DNA of 10,290 nt from Azoarcus sp. Lineage in GTDB: Bacteria > Pseudomonadota > Gammaproteobacteria > Burkholderiales > Rhodocyclaceae. The notes beneath the pieces are model-generated. The model saw only the letters and a program-made list of their open reading frames with translations, made no database searches and had not been told where the DNA came from. The position numbers and the translations under genes were made by a program. This document shows, one piece after another, positions 1 through 6,536 of this stretch. The stretch is from contig JAIRNL010000263.1 of NCBI GenBank assembly GCA_031258035.1, positions 1 to 10,290 on the forward strand, in the 5' to 3' direction. Each line of letters starts with the position of its first letter. The stretch's first letter is position 1.

Positions 1-428
1 CAGCCGGTGCAGGCGTCTTTCAGGACGTTGTGGATTTGTTTGGGCGCGCCGACGATGGCATCGGTGGGGCAGGTTTTCAGGCAGCGGCAGCAGCCGATGC
101 ACAAGTCCTCGGCGACCAGCGCGAGTTTCGGGCCTTCGTCGGCGATGTCGGACAGGTCGAGACCGAGGCCGAGCTTTTCCGCGATCGCCCGCGCCACGGC
201 GCGACCGCCCGGCGGGCAACAGGCGGCGGACGCTTCGCCCGCGACGATGGCCGCCGCCGCCCCGGCGCAGCCAGGGAAACCGCACTGGCCGCAATTGGTG
301 CCGGGCAGTAGTTCTTCCACCACGGCAACGCCGGCGTTTGTTTCGACGGCAAGGAGCCGTCCGGCGATGCCGAGGATCGTGCCCAGCGCGGCGCCCAGCG
401 CGGCAAGGCTCAGGACGGCGGTGATCAT
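1..428 (-). CDS. rnfB: RnfB, Fe-S subunit of the Rnf electron-transport complex (partial, 3' end outside window)
   Basis: RnfB is the membrane-anchored, cytoplasm-facing polyferredoxin subunit of the Rnf complex, which couples ion flow to reduction of ferredoxin or flavodoxin. Residues 1-27 form a hydrophobic N-terminal anchor. The RnfB-type 4Fe-4S motif follows as C46-x2-C49-x4-C54-x16-C71 with the typical CPPGG ending. The first ferredoxin-type motif is C110-x2-C113-x2-C116-x3-C120-P, and the second begins at C140, where the window cuts the gene after 142 codons. Extra cysteines C70 and C114 sit next to cluster ligands. The ATG overlaps the rnfA stop (ATGA), and a good ribosome site (GGGAGG, 436-441) lies 7 nt upstream. 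Divergence from nifLA suggests the nif-linked Rnf, as in Azotobacter rnf1. Function is established for the family; the nitrogenase role is inferred from context. Confidence 0.93.
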   Translation of the reverse strand, partial: MITAVLSLAALGAALGTILGIAGRLLAVETNAGVAVVEELLPGTNCGQCGFPGCAGAAAAIVAGEASAACCPPGGRAVARAIAEKLGLGLDLSDIADEGPKLALVAEDLCIGCCRCLKTCPTDAIVGAPKQIHNVLKDACTG

Positions 429-1018
429 TGTCCCGCCTCCCGCACGCTCAACCCGGCAAAGCCCATGAAAGCCAGAGCCAGCAGGCTGATGGTGACGAAC
501 GCGATCGGCGCGCCGGCGAATGCCGCCGGCACTTTCGCGTGCGCGATGCGCTCGCGCAGCCCGGCGAAAATCATCAGCACCAGCGTGAAGCCCACGGCGG
601 AGCCGACGGCGTAGGCGAGGCTCCAGAAAAAATCGTATCCCTGTTGCACGTTCAGCAGCGCGACGCCGAGCACCGCGCAGTTGGTGGTGATCAGCGGCAG
701 GTAGATTCCCAGGGCCTGGTAGAGCGCGGGAGACGCCTTGCGGATGAACATTTCGGTGAATTGCACGACGGCGGCGATCACCAGGATGAAGGTGAGGATG
801 CGCAGGTATTCGAGGCCGAACGGAACGAGCAGCCAGTGTTCGAGCATCCAGGTCGCGGCGGCCGCGAGCGTGAGGACGAAGGTGGTCGCCATGCCCATGC
901 CGAGGGCGCTGTCGATTTTGCGGGAGACGCCCATCGCCGGGCACAGCCCGAGGAATTTGATGAGCGCCACGTTGTTGACGAGGGCGGTGGAGATGAGTAG
1001 CAGCAGGAATTCGCTCAT
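425..1018 (-). CDS. rnfA: RnfA, integral membrane subunit of the Rnf complex
   Basis: This is a 197-residue polytopic membrane protein with about six predicted transmembrane helices, close to the 193 residues of E. coli RsxA/RnfA. Family hallmarks are visible: [18 protein letters not shown] near residues 15-32, VVQFTEM at 84-90, and [17 protein letters not shown] at 107-123. C26 and C114 are the two conserved cysteines that hold an iron-sulfur centre between RnfA and RnfE in published Rnf/Nqr structures. The start at 1018 was chosen by homology ([10 protein letters not shown]); the open frame runs further upstream to 1255 but that part has no family similarity and covers promoter elements. 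The Shine-Dalgarno signal is weak. It is the first gene of the operon, overlaps rnfB by 4 nt, and lies behind a sigma-54 promoter with a NifA site, so NifA-dependent expression is likely. Confidence 0.96.
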   Translation of the reverse strand: MSEFLLLLISTALVNNVALIKFLGLCPAMGVSRKIDSALGMGMATTFVLTLAAAATWMLEHWLLVPFGLEYLRILTFILVIAAVVQFTEMFIRKASPALYQALGIYLPLITTNCAVLGVALLNVQQGYDFFWSLAYAVGSAVGFTLVLMIFAGLRERIAHAKVPAAFAGAPIAFVTISLLALAFMGFAGLSVREAGQ

Positions 1019-1054
1019 GATCGGCGTGGTTTTGTCTCGGGATGGGGCTGCTGT

Positions 1055-1070
1055 TGCAATGCTCGTGCCA
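1055..1070 (-). promoter_or_regulatory. Sigma-54 (-24/-12) promoter of rnfA
   Basis: Read on the minus strand the site is TGGCACG-AGCA-TTGCA, which matches the RpoN consensus TGGCACG-N4-TTGCW at every defined position. The -24 GG is at 1069-1068 and the -12 GC at 1057-1056. The predicted transcription start is near 1045, giving a leader of about 27 nt before the rnfA ATG at 1018. A NifA-type activator site lies about 100 bp upstream. Confidence 0.88.
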
Positions 1071-1134
1071 GTCCGGCGTCGGCGCATCGTTTTGGTTCGC
1101 CGCGGGCCGTGATGCCGGCAAAACGGCGCTTGTC

Positions 1135-1151
1135 CGCACCAGATGCGTGCA
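1135..1151. promoter_or_regulatory. Candidate NtrC (NRI) binding site
   Basis: The sequence CGCACCAGATGCGTGCA fits the NtrC pattern TGCACC-N5-GGTGCA at 10 of 12 defined positions, with the core GCAC-N7-GTGC intact. Its centre is about 100 bp upstream of the -24 element facing nifL, a normal enhancer distance. NtrC control of nifLA is known in several diazotrophs; its use here is inferred from sequence only. Confidence 0.55.
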
Positions 1152-1167
1152 TTGTCGCGGTGGCGCC

Positions 1168-1183
1168 TGTCGGAAATACGACA
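1168..1183. promoter_or_regulatory. NifA upstream activator sequence (UAS)
   Basis: The sequence TGTCGGAAATACGACA is an exact TGT-N10-ACA NifA site. It lies about 123-138 bp upstream of the predicted rnfA transcription start, within the usual -80 to -150 range. Its other edge is about 68 bp from the -24 element facing nifL, so it could also serve nifL. It is the only exact match I found in the divergent region. Confidence 0.82.
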
Positions 1184-1249
1184 AGCCATGCTGTGCGATT
1201 GCCGCCAAAACCGACCGTTGAGGCGGTTACGCCGCGCCGGTGCCCCGTA

Positions 1250-1265
1250 TGGCACAAAGCGTGCT
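1250..1265 (+). promoter_or_regulatory. Candidate sigma-54 promoter of nifLA
   Basis: The sequence TGGCACAAAGCGTGCT carries GG (1251-1252) and GC (1263-1264) exactly 10 bp apart and matches 10 of the 12 defined positions of TGGCACG-N4-TTGCW. The predicted start of transcription would fall at about 1276, directly at the nifL ATG (1277), so the message would be essentially leaderless. The site also contains palindromic GCAC-N5-GTGC and runs into GTGCTAAAGCAC, so an operator is an alternative reading. Confidence 0.5.
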
Positions 1266-1276
1266 AAAGCACTGCC

Positions 1277-2434
1277 ATGAAACGAGATTCGTCATTCCCG
1301 CGCGCCGTCTCGCCGGCGCGGCGAGCCAGCCGCGCGCCGCAGGCCCTGCGCCAGGAACTCCTGGAAGCCGTCGTCGACGAAGCGCCCATTGCATTGGCCC
1401 TGATCGACGCCCAGGGGCGGATCGTCCTCGACAATCAGGAATACAAGAAACTCATCGCCGACCTCGGTGCCAGGGAGCCGGCGCACCTGATCCTGGAGAC
1501 GGCGCTGCCGTCGTGGCGCGCGGCGATTCTCGAACCCGGCTTTCCGGGGTTCCGGGGGCGCGAACTGCGCATCGACCGCCCCGGCGCGGTGGGCGGCGCG
1601 GCCGCGCTGCGCTGGTTATCTTGTTCGCTGTTGCCCGTGCGGCGCGGCGCGCCCGAAAAATCCTGTCTGCTGTTGGCTGTGAACGATGTCAGCAATTTGC
1701 ACCGGGGGCAGGAAAAAATGCGCCTCGCGGTGCTGCACGCCCATTTGGCGGATGAGGAACACGCCGATGTGTTGCGGGAAAGCCTTTCCGCCGCGCTTTT
1801 TCGGCTGGAAGGGCCGCTCAACCTGATGAAATCGGCGGCGGGTTTTCTCCGGCATGCCGATCCGGCCGTCTCGTCGGCGCTCGATTCGGCGCTTGCCGAA
1901 GGTCACAAGCGCCTGGAAGAACTGCGCCAGTTGATTCCGCCCGAGCGCCGCGAGGCTTTCACCTCCGTCAATCTCAATGAAGTCTTGCACGGCGTGCTGG
2001 ACGTCTCCACGCCGCGCCTGCTGAAAAACGGTATCACCGTGAGTTGGCGGCCCGCCGCCATCCTGCCCGCGATCACCGGGCGGCCCATGCAGTTGCACGC
2101 GCTTTTCAAGGCGCTGGTCGACAACGCCATCGACGCGCTTTCCGCGCGCGGCTGCAAGACCCGGGAGCTGCGCCTCGCCACCCGCGTCCTGGAAAACGAC
2201 GTGCAGGTGTTCGTCGACGATTGCGGCCCCGGCGTGCCGGCGGAACTGCGCCTCAAGGCGTTCGAGCCGTTTTTCACCACCTGGGCGGGGCGGCACCTGG
2301 GCACGGGACTTTCGCGCGCGCTGGAAATCGCGTGCGAGCACGGCGGCGCCATATCGCTTGCCGATGCGCCCGGCGGCGGCTGCCGCGCCTGCGTGGAATT
2401 GCCCGCGGGCCATAAAGAAAGGCTGGAAGAATGA
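1277..2434 (+). CDS. nifL: NifL, anti-activator of NifA, short form lacking the PAS1 domain
   Basis: NifL binds and inhibits NifA in response to nitrogen, energy and, normally, redox status. This copy has 385 residues against roughly 500-520 in Azotobacter or Klebsiella. A PAS domain at about 28-140 corresponds to PAS2 of Azotobacter NifL ([30 protein letters not shown]). The helical H-like region at 145-215 has [10 protein letters not shown], where the Azotobacter His is Phe175 but the signal-relaying Arg (Arg176) is kept. The GHKL ATP-binding domain spans about 270-376: N283 in the N box, DDCGPG at 314-319, FEPFF at 329-333, GTGL at 342-345. The flavin-binding PAS1 is absent; an in-frame TAA at 1265-1267 excludes an upstream start. 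No Shine-Dalgarno sequence is visible. It lies one base from nifA. A generic sensor kinase is unlikely given the phosphoacceptor loss and the nifA partner. Confidence 0.9.
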   Translation: MKRDSSFPRAVSPARRASRAPQALRQELLEAVVDEAPIALALIDAQGRIVLDNQEYKKLIADLGAREPAHLILETALPSWRAAILEPGFPGFRGRELRIDRPGAVGGAAALRWLSCSLLPVRRGAPEKSCLLLAVNDVSNLHRGQEKMRLAVLHAHLADEEHADVLRESLSAALFRLEGPLNLMKSAAGFLRHADPAVSSALDSALAEGHKRLEELRQLIPPERREAFTSVNLNEVLHGVLDVSTPRLLKNGITVSWRPAAILPAITGRPMQLHALFKALVDNAIDALSARGCKTRELRLATRVLENDVQVFVDDCGPGVPAELRLKAFEPFFTTWAGRHLGTGLSRALEIACEHGGAISLADAPGGGCRACVELPAGHKERLEE

Positions 2435-2435
2435 C

Positions 2436-4091
2436 ATGAACGATAAAGCCATTGCCATCCCCATCGCCGCGGCGGACTTTCCGTTTGCCGCCTCATCCTG
2501 TCCGAACGGGCTGTGCGAAAACCATGATTTGCGCCTTGCGCAGCTCGGGGCGCTCTACAGCGTCAGCCAGGTGTTGTCGCGCTCGCTCAATTACCGTGAA
2601 ACCATCCGCGAAGTCCTGCGCATTCTCGACAGCCACGTCGGTCTGGGCAGCGGCCTCGTCAGTGTGGTGGAGCCGGGCGGCGACTTGCTGGTGCAGGCGG
2701 TACATGGCGACGAAGCCGCCTCGTTCGAGGCGGTGCGCTATCGGGCGGGCGAGGGCATCATCGGCGTCGTGCTGGAGAAAAACCGTCCGGTCGTCCTCGC
2801 CCGCGTCGGCGACGATGCGCGCTTTCGCAACAAGATGGGGCTCTACGACCCCGACCTGCCCATGATCGCCGTGCCGGTGAAAGTGGGCGGGCATCTGAAA
2901 GGCGTCCTCGCCGTGCAGCCGGCAGCCGCCGCCGGGGAGCGGCTCGAAGAGCATGCCCATTTCCTGGAGATGATCGCCAATCTCGTGAGCCAGAGCCTGC
3001 AACTCTCCTTGCAGGTGGAGCAGGAAAAGCACTCGATGCAGGAAGAGCGCGACCGTCTGCGCCGCACCGTGCGGCACCAGCACGGGTTCGACAGCATCGT
3101 CGGGCGTTCGGCGGCGATGCGGCGCGTATTCGAGCAGATGCGCCTGGTTGCCAAATGGAACACCACGGTGCTGATCCGTGGCGAAACCGGCACCGGCAAG
3201 GAGCTCATTGCCAACGCCATCCACTACAACTCGCCGCGCGCCCGCGGCCCGCTGGTGAAGCTCAACTGTGCGGCGCTGCCCGAGACGCTGCTGGAATCCG
3301 AACTTTTCGGCCACGAGCGCGGCGCGTTTACCGGCGCGGTCGGGTCGCGCAAGGGCCGTTTCGAGCAGGCCGATGGCGGCACGCTGTTTCTCGACGAAAT
3401 CGGCGAAATTTCCCCGGCCTTCCAGTCCAAGCTGCTGCGCGTCCTGCAAGAAGGGGAGTTCGAGCGCATCGGCGGCAACAGCAGCATCAAGGTCGACGTG
3501 CGCATCATCGCCGCCACCCACCGCGACCTGGAGGTGGCCATCGAGAAGGGCGATTTCCGCGAGGATCTTTTCTACCGCCTCAACGTGATGCCCCTGTACC
3601 TGCCGCCCCTGCGCGAGCGCCCCGAGGATATTCCCGAGATCAGCCGCCACCTGCTCGCCAAGATCGGTGGCGAACAAAAACGCCGGCTCACCATCAACGA
3701 CCCGGCGATCCGCAGCCTTGCCCAATACGACTGGCCGGGCAATGTGCGCGAACTGGAAAACTGTCTGGAGCGCGCCGCCGTGCTCTCCGAGGATGGCGTC
3801 ATCGACAGCCGTCTGATTCGCTTCCCCTCGCGCGAGCGCGCCGCCTCCCGCGCCGCGCCGCCCGAGCGCCAAGTCCCCCCGTCGCGGCGTCCCGCGCCCG
3901 CCGCCGCCCCGGAAAACCCGCCCGCCGAGGAAATCCCGCCGGACGAGGCGCTTTCCGAGCGCCAGCGCATCATCGACGCCCTGGAGCAGGCCGGCTGGGT
4001 GCAGGCCAAGGCAGCCAGGCTCCTGAACATGACGCCGCGCCAGATTGCCTATCGCATCCAGATCATGGGTATTGCGGTGAAGCAGTTTTAG
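2436..4091 (+). CDS. nifA: NifA, sigma-54-dependent activator of nitrogen-fixation genes
   Basis: NifA binds TGT-N10-ACA sites and drives open-complex formation by RpoN polymerase at nif promoters. The 551-residue protein has a GAF domain (about 40-190), a AAA+ domain with Walker A GETGTGKE (249-256), the sigma-54 contact loop GAFTGA (296-301), Walker B GTLFLDE (315-321) and WPGNVRE (433-439), a Pro/Ala/Arg-rich linker (about 465-505) and a Fis-type HTH (about 506-546, ending MTPRQIAYRIQ). The linker lacks the C-x4-C motif of oxygen-sensitive rhizobial NifA, so this belongs to the NifL-controlled class. An unusual C-x4-C (C22, C27) lies near the N terminus. The ATG at 2436 follows GGAAGA at 5 nt spacing and sits 1 nt after the nifL stop, indicating translational coupling. 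The open frame extends upstream to 2358 inside nifL but lacks support. Confidence 0.97.
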   Translation: MNDKAIAIPIAAADFPFAASSCPNGLCENHDLRLAQLGALYSVSQVLSRSLNYRETIREVLRILDSHVGLGSGLVSVVEPGGDLLVQAVHGDEAASFEAVRYRAGEGIIGVVLEKNRPVVLARVGDDARFRNKMGLYDPDLPMIAVPVKVGGHLKGVLAVQPAAAAGERLEEHAHFLEMIANLVSQSLQLSLQVEQEKHSMQEERDRLRRTVRHQHGFDSIVGRSAAMRRVFEQMRLVAKWNTTVLIRGETGTGKELIANAIHYNSPRARGPLVKLNCAALPETLLESELFGHERGAFTGAVGSRKGRFEQADGGTLFLDEIGEISPAFQSKLLRVLQEGEFERIGGNSSIKVDVRIIAATHRDLEVAIEKGDFREDLFYRLNVMPLYLPPLRERPEDIPEISRHLLAKIGGEQKRRLTINDPAIRSLAQYDWPGNVRELENCLERAAVLSEDGVIDSRLIRFPSRERAASRAAPPERQVPPSRRPAPAAAPENPPAEEIPPDEALSERQRIIDALEQAGWVQAKAARLLNMTPRQIAYRIQIMGIAVKQF

Positions 4092-4099
4092 CGCGGCCG

Positions 4100-4126
4100 C
4101 GGGCGCGAACCGCGTTCACCCGCCCG
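4100..4126 (+). terminator. Possible terminator hairpin after nifA
   Basis: CGGGCG (4100-4105) pairs with CGCCCG (4121-4126), and inside it GAAC (4107-4110) pairs with GTTC (4114-4117) around a CGC loop. It begins 9 nt after the nifA stop. Only TTCT follows, so intrinsic termination is doubtful in this GC-rich DNA. Confidence 0.3.
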
Positions 4127-4221
4127 TTCTGGAGGCAGGCGGAATCCGGGATTGTCCGGCTTTCAGGGGCGGGGCCGCTCGCGGGGGCGTCCCTGCGATG
4201 GGCGAATGGCATCATAGCCAT

Positions 4222-4278
4222 GGGGAATTAACAATGCGTTTTTTATTCTTTCTGCCCGTTCTCAATAGTCTGTACAGT
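4222..4278 (+). promoter_or_regulatory. Promoter/operator region of sbp, candidate CysB site
   Basis: An AT-rich island in GC-rich surroundings precedes sbp: GGAAT (4224-4228), AACAATGC, then GTTTTTTATTCTT (4238-4250), CTGCCC (4252-4257) and a possible -10 TACAGT (4273-4278) with no good -35. The same order of elements (GGAAT, AACAA, GTTTTTATTTTT, CTGCCC, -10) occurs before cysP. CysB targets are AT-rich and activated promoters often lack a -35, so CysB control is plausible but inferred. The rest of the 4092-4312 gap shows only weak inverted repeats. Confidence 0.45.
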
Positions 4279-4312
4279 GGCGCGACGCACAAAACCTGAA
4301 AGAGGATGAATC

Positions 4313-5332
4313 ATGAAAAGATCCACAGCTTTTCGCGCCCTGCTCGCCGGTGTCGCGGCGACGGCGCTATCCGCGGGCGCCTGGGCCAACCAGACCTTGC
4401 TCAACGTTTCCTACGATCCGACGCGCGAGTTCTACCAGGCGTTCAATACCGAGTTTGCCGCGCACTGGAAGAAAACCACCGGCGAAACCGTCACCCTCAA
4501 GCAGTCCCACGGTGGCGCGGGCAAGCAGGCGCGCGCGGTGATCGACGGGCTGGAGGCCGACGTGGTCACGCTGGCGCTGGCTTACGACATCGACGAAATC
4601 GGAGAACTGACCGGCAAGTTGCCGAAAGACTGGCAAAAGAAATTCGCCGACAACAGCGCGCCCTACACTTCCACCATCGTTTTCCTGGTGAGGAAGGGCA
4701 ACCCCAAGGGCATCAAGGACTGGGACGATCTCGTCAAGCCGGGCGTGGAAATCATCACGCCCAACCCCAAGACCTCCGGCGGCGCGCGCTGGAACTACCT
4801 GGCTGCCTGGGGCTATGCGCTGAAGAAGAACGGCAACAGCGAAGCCAAGGCGCGGGAATTCGTCAGCAAGATACTCAGCAAGGTGCCCGTGCTCGACTCC
4901 GGCGCGCGCGGTTCCACCAACACCTTTGTCCAGCGCGGCATCGGCGACGTGCTGTTGGCCTGGGAGAACGAGGCCCTGCTGTCGATCAACGAGCTGGGGC
5001 CGGACAAATTTGAAATCGTCGTCCCCTCGCTCTCCATCCTTGCCGAGCCGCCCGTGGCCATCGTCGAGGGCGTGGCGAAAAAGCACGGCACCGAAAAGCT
5101 GGCCAAAGCCTATCTCGAATATCTGTATTCGCCCACCGGCCAGAAGCTCGCGGCAAAGCACTACTACCGTCCGCGCCATCCGGAACATGCCGATCCGGCA
5201 GACCAGGCCCGCTTTCCCAAGCTCGATCTGATTACCATCGACGGCGCATTCGGCGGTTGGCAAAAGGCGCAAAAAACGCATTTCTCCGACGGCGGCGTCT
5301 TCGACCAGATTTACGCGCCGGGCAACAAGTAA
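4313..5332 (+). CDS. sbp: Sbp, periplasmic sulfate-binding protein
   Basis: This is the soluble receptor that delivers sulfate to the CysTWA ABC importer. The 339-residue precursor has a signal peptide (basic MKRSTAFR, hydrophobic core, AWA before N26, so cleavage at 25/26). The mature protein follows enteric Sbp closely, including [60 protein letters not shown] and FGGW. Two side chains that contact sulfate in Salmonella Sbp, Ser130 and Trp192 of the mature protein, align with Ser155 and Trp217 here. The ATG has AGAGGA 6 nt upstream. It is a separate unit before the cysP operon, with its own AT-rich promoter region and a strong hairpin after it. CysB control is likely. Confidence 0.95.
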   Translation: MKRSTAFRALLAGVAATALSAGAWANQTLLNVSYDPTREFYQAFNTEFAAHWKKTTGETVTLKQSHGGAGKQARAVIDGLEADVVTLALAYDIDEIGELTGKLPKDWQKKFADNSAPYTSTIVFLVRKGNPKGIKDWDDLVKPGVEIITPNPKTSGGARWNYLAAWGYALKKNGNSEAKAREFVSKILSKVPVLDSGARGSTNTFVQRGIGDVLLAWENEALLSINELGPDKFEIVVPSLSILAEPPVAIVEGVAKKHGTEKLAKAYLEYLYSPTGQKLAAKHYYRPRHPEHADPADQARFPKLDLITIDGAFGGWQKAQKTHFSDGGVFDQIYAPGNK

Positions 5333-5348
5333 GCCCGCGCCCGCGGGC
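5333..5348 (+). repeat. Short inverted repeat directly after sbp stop
   Basis: GCCCGCG and CGCGGGC form a perfect 7-bp inverted repeat with a 2-nt spacer (realistically 6 bp with a 4-nt loop) immediately after the TAA. No T tract follows. It may stabilise the sbp 3' end but could be chance in GC-rich DNA. Confidence 0.35.
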
Positions 5349-5367
5349 ATGCCTGATTCGTCTGGCT

Positions 5368-5411
5368 GCGGGGGTGAGAACCAGGGCGGTTTTCATCCCC
5401 GCCGCGCTTTT
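5368..5411 (+). terminator. Rho-independent terminator of sbp
   Basis: Positions 5368-5381 pair with 5389-5402 over 14 bp in RNA, including two G-U wobbles, around a 7-nt loop. The stem is far longer than expected by chance. A short TTTT (5408-5411) follows 5 nt after the stem. It would separate sbp transcription from the cysP operon, perhaps incompletely. Confidence 0.65.
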
Positions 5412-5429
5412 GCCTGCCATGGCGAAAGT

Positions 5430-5495
5430 TTGGAATATCCGGTTATATGAAACAAAGTTTTTATTTTTAGAAAATCTTTACCTGCCCTTTACACT
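5430..5495 (+). promoter_or_regulatory. Promoter/operator region of the cysPTWAB operon, candidate CysB site
   Basis: An AT-rich tract holds GGAAT (5432-5436), AACAAA, GTTTTTATTTTT (5457-5468) and CTGCCC (5482-5487), the same order as before sbp. A possible sigma-70 promoter is TTAGAA (5467-5472), 17 bp, TACACT (5490-5495), with a poor -35 as expected for an activated promoter. A strong Shine-Dalgarno AAGGAG (5511-5516) precedes the cysP ATG by 6 nt. Confidence 0.5.
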
Positions 5496-5522
5496 GCGCC
5501 GCGTCACTTCAAGGAGTCATCC

Positions 5523-6536
5523 ATGCTGGAAAAAGGGTTCTGGGGCCGGGCGCTCGTCGTCGCCTTGTTTGCGTTGGGCGCGGGCGCGGGCGCGCAGGCG
5601 CGCACGACGCTCCTCAATGTGTCATACGACGTGTCGCGCGAACTGTACAAGGAGATCAACCCGGCGTTTTCCGCGCGCTGGAAGGCGGAAAGCGGCGAGG
5701 ACGCGGCGGTCAACCAGTCGCACGGTGGCTCCAGCAAGCAGGCGCTCTCGGTGGCGGCGGGGCTGGAGGCCGATGTGGTGACGATGAACCAGGCGCCCGA
5801 CATCGACCTGCTCGTCGAACGCGGCGGGCTGGTGGCGGCGGACTGGCGGCAGCGCTTCCCGCACGGCGCTTCGCCCTACACGACGATCTCGGTGTTCCTG
5901 GTGCGCAAGGGCAATCCGAAAGGCATCCGGGACTGGGACGATCTGGCGCGCGCGGGGGTGCAGGTCATCGTGCCCAATCCCAAGGTTTCGGGCAACGGGC
6001 GCTATACCTATCTCGCGGCCTGGGGCCATGCGCTCGGGAAGACCGGTAGCGCCGACGGGGCGCGGGAGTTCGTGCGCCGGCTCTTCGCCAACGTGCCGGT
6101 GCTCGACGGCGGCGGACGTGGGGCGACCACGACTTTCACGCAGCGCGATACGGGAGACGTGCTGGTGACGTTCGAGAACGAGGCCATCCTGATCGCCCGC
6201 GAACTGGGCGCGGACAAGTTCGACGTGGTGTATCCCTCCAGTTCCATCGAGGCGTCCGCGCCGGTGGCGGTGGTAGACAAAGTGACGGCGCGGCGCGGGA
6301 CGCAGCGGCAAGCCAAGGCGTACCTGGATTTCCTCTTCTCGCCCGAGGGGCAGGAAATCATCGCCCGCCACAATTTCCGTCCGCGCGATGGGCAGGTGCT
6401 GGCCCGCAACGCCGATCGCTTTCCGGCGATCCGCACTTTTACCGTGGAGCAGACCTTCGGCGGCTGGGATAAAGTGCAGGCGCATTTTGCCGACGGCGGC
6501 ATCTACGACCAGATCCTCTCCGCCGCCAAACGCTGA
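5523..6536 (+). CDS. cysP: CysP-type periplasmic sulfate/thiosulfate-binding protein
   Basis: This is a second receptor for the CysTWA importer, of 337 residues with a signal peptide (hydrophobic 10-24, AQA before R27). It is a paralogue of the preceding sbp product, sharing [24 protein letters not shown] and FGGW. CysP-like features are NVSYDVSRELY, SGNGRYTYLAAWG, GGRGATTTF and Phe217 in place of the sulfate-contacting Trp (GDVLVTFENE here, GDVL-AWENE in Sbp); E. coli CysP also has Phe there. Thiosulfate/sulfate preference is therefore inferred rather than shown, because the segment MNQAPDID is not diagnostic. It opens the transporter operon, with its TGA overlapping the cysT ATG by one base. 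Confidence 0.9.
   Translation: MLEKGFWGRALVVALFALGAGAGAQARTTLLNVSYDVSRELYKEINPAFSARWKAESGEDAAVNQSHGGSSKQALSVAAGLEADVVTMNQAPDIDLLVERGGLVAADWRQRFPHGASPYTTISVFLVRKGNPKGIRDWDDLARAGVQVIVPNPKVSGNGRYTYLAAWGHALGKTGSADGAREFVRRLFANVPVLDGGGRGATTTFTQRDTGDVLVTFENEAILIARELGADKFDVVYPSSSIEASAPVAVVDKVTARRGTQRQAKAYLDFLFSPEGQEIIARHNFRPRDGQVLARNADRFPAIRTFTVEQTFGGWDKVQAHFADGGIYDQILSAAKR

Noticed and set aside
1209..1228. Inverted repeat AACCG-N10-CGGTT in the divergent region
   Set aside because: Short arms and no known nif or ntr consensus; probably chance.
1019..1255. N-terminal extension of rnfA to an ATG at 1255 on the minus strand
   Set aside because: The added residues have no RnfA similarity and would cover the rnfA promoter and the NifA site; the ATG at 1018 gives the standard length.
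2493..3872. Long open frame on the minus strand opposite nifA (459 codons)
   Set aside because: It is antisense to the highly conserved NifA and has the low-complexity composition typical of GC-rich shadow frames; no family resemblance.
4206..4221. Inverted repeat ATGGC-N6-GCCAT upstream of sbp
   Set aside because: Five-bp arms are common by chance; it lacks a T-N11-A LysR pattern or a matching copy before cysP.
4271..4291. TGT...ACA pair before sbp considered as a NifA site
   Set aside because: The spacing is 15 bp, not 10, and there is no sigma-54 element nearby.
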